Positions 54,980 to 64,000 of a stretch of DNA of 64,000 nt are shown in pieces (within the stretch, counting starts at the first letter, position 1; every line of letters starts with the position of its first letter). Position numbers and translations under genes: made by a program. The stretch is from Posidonia oceanica (taxonomy: Eukaryota > Streptophyta > Magnoliopsida > Alismatales > Posidoniaceae): NCBI GenBank assembly GCA_037176725.1, contig JAZBRS010000054.1:17812001-17876000 (forward strand), read 5' to 3'. Under the pieces are notes generated by a model. It saw nothing but the letters and a program-made list of their open reading frames with translations. It did no database searches and was not told the DNA's origin.

Positions 54980-57491
54980 GCGTGCACCGATCGAAAGTAA
55001 GTCACTATAAGCGGGTGGATCCGAGGAAGGGATACTCTACTAAAAAACACTAGAAAAAGAGGAAAAAACAAAGATAAGGGTAAGGAAATCGGGGAAATAC
55101 ATGAAAAACATGCAAAGGGATGCAATGTTATGCAATGCTATGACTCGTGCCTAGGATGAGGGTATAATGGTCATTGCGCGCCATGAGAAAGGGTAAGGAC
55201 TCCTGTTACGCACGGGGAAGGTGTTAGGCACCCCCAATACGTCCAACGAATCGATCTTTCTTACGCTTCTCGCTCGCATATGCAGGATGTCAGTAATTGC
55301 TTGCCTTTACTGTACGCTCAAGGGGCGAGAGATGCTATGAATGCCTAATGAATGCTTTAACTTGCTTAAGATGTTATGATGCATGATTAAAGTTAAACGT
55401 GTAGACTATGTGCTCAGTAGTGCTGCTAGAGTTCCGAACGGGACAGGCCCTGGTTCGTAAGAACTCTAGACAGTAAGCATCATCGCCCTAATGCAATGCA
55501 TGAAGAAAACAAAACAGTGGATAAACCATGCAATGCAAAGCGGCATGTGACATGGGTTTGTAAAAGATGCAGGCTTTGAAAACATGCTAGAAATCTAATC
55601 AAATTAGAAATGCAACAAAGCGATGATAAACAAGCTCGGGAAACAAATCTGAAAGCGAACTAGCGAAATGAACAAAATGCAAAGCGGCAAACAAGAGTGG
55701 CTCGGCCACTACCTGAACTGTAGGCTGGTCGCCGCCTTGAGAGGCGGCAGTGCATGTCGCCAGTGAGATCGGCGAGGCACTTGGCACCGGACAGAGCAAC
55801 AACTGGAGCCAGTCGACGGTGTGAGCGGCGTCTGAGCCTGTCGCCTGGGAGGCTGGCGACAAAGGTGCACACAGTTCTTCCAGACAGTGACTTTCATGGC
55901 CAAAAATGAGCTAGCTAGATGATGCGAAATGGAAATCTAAATGCATGGAAATGAAGATGGCATGATGAGGAATGCAAGCATGCAAACAAATAATGAAATG
56001 GACAGGTGGGTCACGAGATACAGAGGAGTGAAGTTGGCCGGAGGGCTGTCTCGAGTTGCAGCCGAGTCGTTGGTTGGACGGGCGACAGGCCTGCAACTCC
56101 AGTTGCTCAAACAGCCTAGTTCATGGCCAAATCTAGAATCCATGATGATGCAAAATTATGATCTAAGCATGCAATCTTAAAGAGCAAACACACACGATCA
56201 CAAAGATGCAAACAAAAATTAAAATGGAGCTTTGGGTCTGCTGGAGCAACGGCCCAAAGTCTAGCCATCCGACAGACAGAGACACAAGTCAGTCACTGCT
56301 TCATGCGACGCCTAACCTGGCAGGCCTCCAGTGCTGGATAAGATGGCTAAGAATAGCGGCTAAGCTATGATAAAATCTAACTAATTAGCTAGGAAGCATG
56401 CACAGTATGTAAGGAAGCTAATGGTGGAGTCGCTCACTTGCGGGGATGCACAGATGTGCCCCTCGACCTAGCTCGCCGGAGCTCACCGGCGTTGAGGTTG
56501 CTGTGGCGATGGAGGCAATGGCGGGTGCTTGGGTTGATCGGGTTGTGTTTGTGGCGACCTTGCGGAGGTGTGTACGGAATTTGGAGAAGTTTGGAGCCAC
56601 AGGGTGGCTTTTGGAGATGTTGGCCGGCGGCGGCTAGGAAGAATGGCGAGCTCGGTTGCTGCGGTGGTTCGAGATGCGAAAGAGTGGTTTGAAAGGCTTG
56701 GGACAATGCTGGGATGTGCGTGAGTGTTTCTGGATTGCCTCTACGCGCTCTGGTGCAAGTGGCAAGGGAGGAGAATGGATGGAAGTCTCGGCTGTGTGCG
56801 AAAATGGCCAGGGGGTCGTCGAATGGGTTTCGGATGGGTTCCTCCATGCCTATTAGCTCTGGCAACAGCTGGTCGTGGCAGAGGAAGGGGCAGTGAGTGC
56901 TGTGAGAGGGCTTGGTAGTCGAGGAAGTAAGTGGGCTGCAGGTCAAGGATGGCGAAGATCGTCGGTGGCAGGGGGCAGGTGGTGGTGGTAGTGAGGTGTT
57001 GTGTGTGTGGGAAGACTGTCGGCGAGGAGGTGACGCTGTGCCAGGGAGTTAGTGGATCTTGGCACGTAGCGTGTGGCCGGGAGCGAGGAGTGGATGGCGA
57101 GGGGACGGGTGCGGCAGGAGACGGTGACCGGCAACGGCCATGGCGGTGAGGTTTGGGCGATGGCCTGATTTACAGTCGAGTCGCAGCAACACCTGGCGCC
57201 AAACTCAGTCGCCACTTAGAGTTGCGACAGAGTCCAATCGCCTATGCATGCGGCGCCTCAACGTGTAACTCAGTAGGCTGGACTGCTAATGGGCTTAGGT
57301 TGGGCTAAGGCTTGGGTTATGTTTGTGAATTGGTTTTGGATGGTTTTGGGTTGGTTTTGGGTAGGGTTTGGAATAGGATTTGGTTTTAGGTCAGGTTGGG
57401 TCAGTTTGGGTGGAAAGGTTTGAATTCGCTGCTTCCGAGCTCATTCCTCCAAGTTTGATCCGCCGCTAGGTGTCAAAATGGGGTGTCTACA
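54980..57491 (-). mobile_element. Family C LTR (minus), missing ~50 bp at its 3' end
   Basis: Right edge on plus is GGGGTGTCTACA, so the minus LTR starts TGTAGACACCCCATTTTGAC. It contains, on minus, GCGGCGGATCAAACTTGG, a GC-rich middle (56440-57150), AGTCGCC/GGCGACT dyads (55725-55860, 57175-57260), the box (GGTGTTAGGCACC, 55198-55237) and a terminus GATCGGTGCACGC that is cut by the A LTR at 54980. Element 2 shows what follows in a related LTR (...GGATCGCTACA). The minus ORF 56434-56946 and plus ORF 56438-56692 are GC-rich noise; the C copy at 4055-5477 does not conserve them as proteins. Confidence 0.8.
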
Positions 57492-58043
57492 TAGGGCAAT
57501 GATGCATATTGCCCGAGGTTCTTGTGGATTGAGATCCCGCTTTCCAAGATACGGTCAGCGCCGTTGAGGACATAGGATGCATGTTTTGTTTTCCATCATA
57601 CATCATGGCATTAAGCATACATTTTTAGCATGTTTTCAAAGGCATTTGGCATGTTTTACAAGGCATTTAGCATGATTTACATGGCATAGTATTATCGCCT
57701 TTGGGCATATAGTAAGTGGCATCATTGCCGACACTAGCCACAAATGAGCGGAATAGCCCAGAAAGACCGACTCTCTCGGGCGCATAGGGGTGCCTAACAC
57801 CTTCCCCATGTGTAATAGGAGTCCTTGCCCGATCTCTAGTCCGTAATGACCTTGTGTCATATCCTTTGCATTTTGTTTATTTTACATGTGTTCCCTGGTT
57901 TTCCTTGTCTTCTGGTTTTCTAAATAGACTAGGTGGCGACTCCATGTTTTTTTTTTCTTTTCTTCAGCCTTCACCCGTTTTTTACATCTTTTTGTCGTGA
58001 CCAACGAATTGGCACGTTCAAGTCGTTTAGTCGCATGGTTACA
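57492..58043 (+). mobile_element. Family E LTR 3' end
   Basis: Matches 10585-11277 of the Element 1 LTR: TAGGGCAATGATGCATA.TGC, GGCATCATTGCCGACA.TAGCC, CAGAAAGA.CGACTCTC, the box at 57787-57823, AATAGACTAGGTGGCGACTCC, and GTCGCATGGTTACA ending at 58043. The left edge is the C LTR start, so a C element inserted here. No primer-binding site follows; the next bases are TATATATACATAG. Confidence 0.85.
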
Positions 58044-58785
58044 TATATATACATAGATAAATGCATCATGAATAAATAGATGATTTTATATATAGATAAC
58101 TACTGTGATGGTTGAGAAAGAAGCACCTACAAGATGATAGGACCTTGGATATTTATATATACAGAGTAAATATCATATACTACATTTTGTGATGAATCAA
58201 ATGCATCAAGAACTTCCTTGAAAAAAAAAAACGTAAAAGCTTGGGAAATATAATATCCTAGCTCTGGTAGAATTTGAAGCAAATAAGAGGTTGAAATGTA
58301 AATGTCAAGAAGATACATGTAATGATGCATTGAAGTCATAATTAATAAAGAAAAACTCTGATTACAAAGCATTGGGAAGAAACTCAATGTGATAATAAAT
58401 TTCTTTTTTGCTACATCTCTATTAAAAAAACTTAACATTTTTAGGATAATTTTACATTATTCTTCAAACTACTGACATTTTGGAAGCATTCATGCTTTCT
58501 TAAGCTATATCCTTGTAAGAAAAATAATTTTCGAAGAAGTAATATTATCATCTTGATCACTGGTTTCAATTGCTAATAAAAATAGCAAAAAATGTTAATT
58601 TTTCCATTGAATCAATTCTTGTGAACATATAGACAGCAAGCAGCTATGGCTTTAAGTTAACAAATACCCCCACCAATACCACTTTCCAAACCCCCACAAG
58701 CAAAGAAATAATTTCTTTATCTTTCCTTGAATTAACTATGACTGTGAAAGCACTCACTGTCGCCGATGGTTACTGCCCTCATCTA
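58044..58785. other. Non-repeated AT-rich island
   Basis: About 0.7 kb with no counterpart elsewhere in the window and composition unlike the LTRs. On minus there is a pyrimidine tract (58217-58227) followed by a splice-acceptor-like CAAG and a short open stretch EVLDAFDSSQNV (near 58170-58210). That is weak evidence for a captured or ancestral host fragment. The minus ORF 58127-58438 reads across this but has no known domain. It may simply be older intergenic DNA. Confidence 0.4.
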
Positions 58786-58971
58786 CACAGTCGCCGCCGC
58801 CATAGCCTAGCTGGAGCTCTGTCCGTGCCTCCGCTTCCTCATCCCACATCACATAACACGAGGGTCAATGGAGTATTTGTTCCAATCTACTTTTTTATTA
58901 CATTATTGCATTCCTTAATTATGATCCATTGCATATCCATGCGGGGAACCACCCCCAATTAGTATTAGTTG
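58786..58971 (+). mobile_element. Family A LTR piece adjoining the inverted E LTR
   Basis: Matches 54525-54690 of the plus A LTR: AGCC..GGAGCTC, CCTC.CTTCCTCA, CACGAG.GT.AA.GGAGTAT, CATTATTGCATTCCTTAA, GGGAAC.ACCCCC. It ends at AGTTG (58967-58971). It is the exact complement-side continuation of the A piece at 8059-8350. Confidence 0.8.
58967..58971. repeat. Target-site duplication AGTTG (= CAACT), inverted copy
   Basis: Reverse complement of the CAACT at 8346-8350, placed between the E LTR terminus (TGTAACC...) and the resumed A LTR. Confidence 0.75.
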
Positions 58972-61806
58972 TGTAACCATGCGACCGAACGGCTAGATGA
59001 ATCGAATCGCGGGTCACGGCTAAAAGATGTAAAAATGGCGAAAGATGAAGAAAACAAAACAAAACTTGGAGTCACCACCTAGTCTATTTAGAAATCTGGA
59101 AAGACAAGGAAAATCAGGAAAACATATAAAATGATAAAAAAATGTAAAGGATATGACACAAGGTCATTGCGGGCCAGAGATCGGGTAAGGACTCCTATTA
59201 CGCATGGGGAAGGTGTTAGGCACCCCCATGCACCCAAGAGAGTCGGTCTTTCTGGGCTATTCTACTCATTTGTGGCTAATGTCGGCAATGATGCCATTTA
59301 CTATATGCCCAAGGGCGATTATGCCAGGCCAAGTAAAAATCAAGCTATATGCCTTTGAAAACATGCAAGAAATATCATTCGAGTCCATGTAGCTACTGTA
59401 GATGTATAAATCAGGGTACATGACCAAGACAGGGACAAACAAGTCCAAAGTCAAGCGAATCAAGCCTTAAAACAAAATTCAGTTTACTGGATGTGTTGCA
59501 CAATGGAATTCACAGCATCCAACGTTGGACGCGTAGATACCTGCGTCCAACACAGAGAGTTCAGAAATAAAACATGCATCCTAATGTGCTCAGCGACGCT
59601 GACCACATCTTGGAAAGAGGGATCTCAATCTACAAGAACCTTGGGCAGTATGCATCATTGCCCTAGTGCAATGCAGACGGAAAAAGCAAAACGTCGGATA
59701 AAACCACACAAATGCAAGGATGCTGTATGTAAGGAGAATCAAATCATGTCTTGAAAATAACATGTTGTATGCTTTTGAAAACGTGCCAAATAACAAGGAT
59801 GAAAACCTTAAAGCCACTGTAAACATGCAAATCAGACTGGAAAATCAAAACATAAACATACATGCCCAGAATCGAGATTGAAAAGCTAAAATAAAAAAAT
59901 AGCTTACAGGAACCGTTGGACACTGGAATGTACAACGTCCAATGTTATACGCGAGGACTCTAGTGTCTAACGTATAAAGTCCAGATATGACATTATAGCT
60001 TGGCTGAACTCACTGTCGTCTCACTTAACTCATGGAAATTAGGAAACTCAATTGAAATATGATATAAAATCATGACATACATTTCACCATCAATTTACAA
60101 ATTTATTCAAACATTCTCAAAGATAAGAAAACAATCGGGGATGTGAAACAATATATTTTCAATTCAGATGCTTTTATAAATGAAACAAGATTGGGATAAA
60201 GTAAAAATTGATTGTAAGTGGCACAGGCAAACCAACAGAGGTTGTATAAAACATTTCTGTAAATAAAAATGTGCAGAAATGAAAGCCAGGGCATTGGCCG
60301 CTGGCCATGGTAGCGGCCAACGTTGGATGCGCCAAACTCAACGGCCAACGTTGGACGCGCCATATTCAGCGGCTTACACTCTGAAAACTGGTTTCAAGAT
60401 AAAACTCAAAGAAGAAAGCATATATTCGATTCAGATGCTTTTTAAAATGAAACATGATTGAGATAAGTCAAAATGTACCATATGTGACATGGATAAATCA
60501 TTATAAAATGTAAAAAAACAATTTGTGAACAAGAAAAAATGTAGAAATGAATGTCAGGACGTTGGCCGAGTCAGACTCAGTGGCCAACGTTGGACGCGCC
60601 AGAATCAACGGCCAACACACTGACAGAGTGCTCAATCTGTAAATCCATTCAAATCGAATCGAAACGAAACAAAAAACATTCATCAAGCAAGAGTGGACAT
60701 TCACAAACATAAACATGCAATCATTATGAAAAATGGATGAATAAATCGTCCTCCCCACCTCCATTTGCCTCTCGCCAGAATCTGGTGAGTTCTCCGGCCA
60801 TTTGAGGACCAGGGAGCTCACGGAGCTCAGCTACGGCTCATTGTGGAGGTTCGGAGAGGTCATGAGGCTTTGGCATGACATAGACTTGGTGGGTTTCTAT
60901 CCCGGCCGTGCTCATTGGCCGATGGTCTCGCACGGTCGGTGAACCCATCACCGGAGGAAGGAGATGACAGTGACAAAAAACGGGGATATAACTGAGTAGA
61001 CTAAAATTACATGCATTCATACACATACTCACAGCATGGGAATTGAAATTCTAAGCTAAAAAAGGAAGAACACTTAGCTGTTTTGATGGTTGGTGTGGCT
61101 TCCCTTCATCAGCAGTTGTCCTTGGATGGAACGGCGGTTGTGGCAGCTGGCTGGACTTTGGGAAGGTTCATGAGTGGTCTGGGCAAACTCAAGGTGGTCG
61201 GAGGTGAGGGAATTGAGCTGTGGTTCTCTGGGAATCCTCACAGAAATGGGTGTCGGCCCGTTTGCAAGATGGAGAAAAAATATTTTTTTACGATGCATGG
61301 GTTTGTAACGTGGGAAGATGAAATGAAAGGTCTCGGACATGGCTGGAAATGAGTTTAGGACAGAGGGCACAAGAGTATTTGCAACTGGGAGTCGTTTGGA
61401 ATCCAAAAACAAAATCTATCAGTCCCGGTGCGTTGTACGCCTATCTGAGCGGCGTCCAACGTAGGACGCTACCTCAGGTAGCGGCGAACACCCCAAAGAG
61501 CTTAAAGGCATTATCCGTTGGATCCCCTGTGTCTTACGTAAGACGCGGCATATCACGCGTCCAACGACCCAGATTTTAATTTTGGATATTTGGGTTTTTT
61601 TGGTTGGATTTTTTATTGGGTTTAGGCTTAGTTTAGGACAAGGCTTAGGTTTAGGCTTGGTTTTGGACAAGGCTTGGGTTTAGGTTTAGGTTTGGGTTTA
61701 GGCTTGGGTTTAGGCTTGGATTTTGGGGTTGGTTGTAGGATTGGGTTTGGATTTTGGACAAGGCTTGGGTTTGGGTTTGAGTTTAGTGAATAGGTGGGGG
61801 CCGCCG
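58972..61806 (-). mobile_element. Family E LTR (minus), lacking its first ~62 bp
   Basis: On minus it ends GGTCGCATGGTTACA at 58972 and extends to GGCGGCCCCCACC at 61806. It aligns along its length with 8413-11277, including the CCAACGTTGG dyads, the box (59190-59228), and the AAACCCAAGCC tract (61610-61795). The splice-donor equivalent has changed from CAGGTAAGT to CAGCTAAGT (about 61075). Plus ORF 61083-61352 is the complement of 8806-9127 ORFs and is not coding. It is probably the 3' LTR of Element 1, now inverted (see findings). Confidence 0.85.
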
Positions 61807-63909
61807 GCGTGTTTCATTGGCGATCTTTCCAGGCGTTTCTAGTGCCCAAGGGATGCCAGGGGTGCCCATTGTGTTAGGTTTGTGCCTGATTTTGGTGATA
61901 ACCGATTTATTAGAGGTTGCTCTTTTGTTTTTGAAGTTTAGAATCAGATTTTTGGTTTTATGGTGAGTTTTGTAGAATTAAAATGAGTCCTTGTCTATTA
62001 AGAGATTAGAATTTTATAAACACAATAGGGCTAGATGAGAATCAAGCCAATCATTAGGGATGAGTTAGGGATTGCATAAACTGGAATAGCAAGACTCCAC
62101 TTGAGCTAGGGTTGGAAACTAAAAGACTAAATAACCTAGAAATACTAAGGTTTTCCCTAATTGGTCAAGATGAACATTAGGGAACACAATAATTTAGAAT
62201 TGGATCTTGGCACTACAACTTAGTGTTCTGGGTGCCGTTGGTGTGGGTGTGTGGTCTTATTAGTACGTTGGGACTTCGGGACTACTGCTTTGCTTCTGTG
62301 TGGTGCCGGATGGGTAAATGATACACCCAGAAAGTGCTTTTTTTTCCTGTTGTGTGGTGTTCTGTAATGTGATTCTGGGCTCGACAGTGGAGCTGTCGAG
62401 GCTGTGTTTTGAGCTGCGATTTCAGCTCATGGTTTTGTGCTGTGCTTGTTACTGTGTATTGAGGTAATTTGGGTTGTCATTTAAGGATTTCGAAATCGTT
62501 TTCGAAATGAGTATTGAAAAGAAAATGCAGGGGTTTGGCAAAGGTTTTTGAAAGAGTTTTCCGGTGTTTTCTATGTGTGGCGGACCAAAATACTGGAGGA
62601 GTGTGTCGACGGGATCAAGGGATGTGACGACATTCTTGGTTGGCCAGGCACGTTGCCTAGGTTGATGTCTTGAGACCAAGAGGCTGAGGTAAGTGTTCAT
62701 CAGATCTTGGAGGTATGATACTCCTTAATTGTCGTTCACGAGGCTGAGGCTGAGGTCCGTGGGTTGGGGGTACCGACTGGACTTCGAGGTATGACACTCT
62801 GCTTGTTCCGGGTGACGAGGACCCAGGGTACTGACTATACGTAGTGTATCCTGGCAGCAAACACAGGGGGTATGAGACTTTTGAGTAGCTGGATGTGATA
62901 CCCTAGTTAGTACGGGTACTGAGACTGCTTGGTGTGGACTGAGCCTGGGTGTGAGGAGCCCCTGGGGTTTGGAGCACTGAGTTAGGACGCGTAGACGGCG
63001 TACCCTATGGTGTCCTGATTAGAGATTGGACCTGTTGAAGCTTGTTGGCCGGGACGGTTCACTCCCCCACAGGGTGGTCGACCGTAGTAGTGCAGGGACA
63101 CCGTGGTAGCACCTCGGTGGATTGCTTGTGGCTAGGTGTCTCGTTTGGGCCTGAGTGACGACACTTTGTTTGCTTGTGTGTGGTTAGCTGTGCTTGTGGC
63201 CGCGTCTATGGGGTGTAGATCTTGCACTAGTGAGGCGCATTGGTTTGGCTGAGCAGTGTCTCAGCACTGGCTTTGTGTTTTGGTGTTTGTTGTGTTGTGT
63301 GTGTGTGTGTTGAATGCTATTGAAGGTATTCAGACACGGTTGGTTGTTAAGTCCGCACCAGGAGTGTGATGGACCAGACCGTGTCTTTTGAGGCTTGATT
63401 TGGCTAGTGTGGTTATTTCAAGCGTGTATAAAGATTTTGAAAAGAGCATGCAAATGGTTTTGAAATGAAAAGAGAAAAGATGATTTCAAATGCAAGTTTT
63501 TGGTGGTTTGCTTTGTGGGCAATCAGGTATGCCCTGTCGTGGTATCCAGAAGTGATGCCTATGTTTATTGCTTGTGGGGTAGTTACGGTTGTTTTCTTAA
63601 CGTTGTTTGTCGAGCTATTTGTGTGTGTAGGTGACGTGTGTGCTGAGAGACCTATTGAGTGGTCACTCACGTGTGTTTTGTTTTTGTTCTTGACAGGTGC
63701 AGGATAGGAGCTGGAGTTGTTAGTGCATATAGGAGAGGAGTCACACTGCCTCACATCAAGGGTTCTGAGTAAGTGAGTTGTTTAAGTTTATTTTATTTCT
63801 GTTTTATAGTATTTGTGAGAATTTAGTTCTGTAGTTCAGGAATGCTAATAGGATTTTAAAAAAAAAAATGTTAGCTAGTTTGAGAGGTAACAACATTGGG
63901 GTCGTTACA
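61807..63909 (+). mobile_element. Family D LTR, start missing
   Basis: G/T-rich noncoding DNA ending TTGGGGTCGTTACA at 63909. The last kilobase aligns with 5478-6412, and 62210-62660 resembles 7380-8050. A GTGTGTGTGTGT run occurs at 63297-63310. The last 91 bases after 63909 (TAAATGGTTTTCG...) have no clear identity; they do not show a complete primer-binding site. No gene seen. Confidence 0.6.
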
Positions 63910-64000
63910 TAAATGGTTTTCGATTTGACAAAAAAGTTTGACTTTTTTTTAAGATAGTGTTTTATTAAACAATTACGTGTCATTTTTAATAAATGAATTT

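Noticed and set aside
56434..56946. 170-aa minus ORF and overlapping plus ORFs in a GC-rich segment
   Set aside because: GC-rich stretches lack stops in several frames. The homologous C fragment at 4376-4865 gives different, non-alignable proteins.
58127..58438. Host gene exon on minus
   Set aside because: Only a short open stretch with a possible acceptor; no recognisable domain and no donor in a sensible place. Kept as a note on the island, not as a gene.

Overview
This window is plant intergenic DNA made almost entirely of nested, broken LTR retrotransposons of the Ty3/gypsy Tat (Ogre-like) lineage. The diagnosis rests on one copy (18071-44179) whose pol carries protease, reverse transcriptase, RNase H, a second RNase H of the type confined to plant Tat elements, and integrase. 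It also has a primer-binding site TGGCGACTCCGCT(A/G)GGGA, LTRs of 5.9 kb, and a CX2HX4HX4C gag knuckle. I see no host gene, tRNA, rRNA or CRISPR array. The organism is a flowering plant with a repeat-rich genome; I cannot name it further.

I use working names for five LTR families. A: starts TGTAGATATCC, about 1.55 kb. B: starts TGTTGACACCCC, about 5.9 kb. C: starts TGTAGACACCCC, at least 2.5 kb. D: ends GGTCGTTACA, at least 2.1 kb. E: starts TGTAGACACTTC, about 2.9 kb. Layout from the left: A fragment (1-223, minus); B LTR lacking its start (224-4054, plus); C fragment (4055-5477, minus); D sequence (5478-8058, plus); A fragment (8059-8350, minus); then Element 1, a family E element with 5' LTR 8351-11277, PBS, decayed gag, a 1.8-kb array of small hairpins where pol should be, a GCATCTCATT array and a stub of integrase.

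Element 1 is interrupted at 18070/44185 by Element 2, a structurally complete 26.1-kb family B element: LTRs 18071-23981 and 38246-44179, 5-bp target duplication GAAAT, PBS, gag, pol, a third ORF resembling a plant mobile domain protein, a second and different hairpin array, and a polypurine tract. Element 1 resumes at 44185 and runs to about 44640. Next come a minus-strand family A element with gag only (about 44641-51552), the 3' end of a plus-strand family A element (51553-54979), a C LTR (54980-57491, minus), the end of an E LTR (57492-58043), a 0.7-kb non-repeated island, an A fragment, a minus-strand E LTR (58972-61806) and a D LTR (61807-63909).

The coding regions are all pseudogenes, broken mostly by C-to-T type stops and small indels, so nothing here can transpose unaided. 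The least expected observations are: (1) two unrelated tandem arrays of short hairpins whose stems change in a compensatory way; (2) a 401-codon third ORF downstream of integrase; (3) an identical in-frame TAG in the gag genes of two diverged elements; (4) the 5' and 3' ends of Element 1 sharing one target duplication while lying in opposite orientations 50 kb apart; and (5) family-specific dyad motifs scattered through the LTRs.
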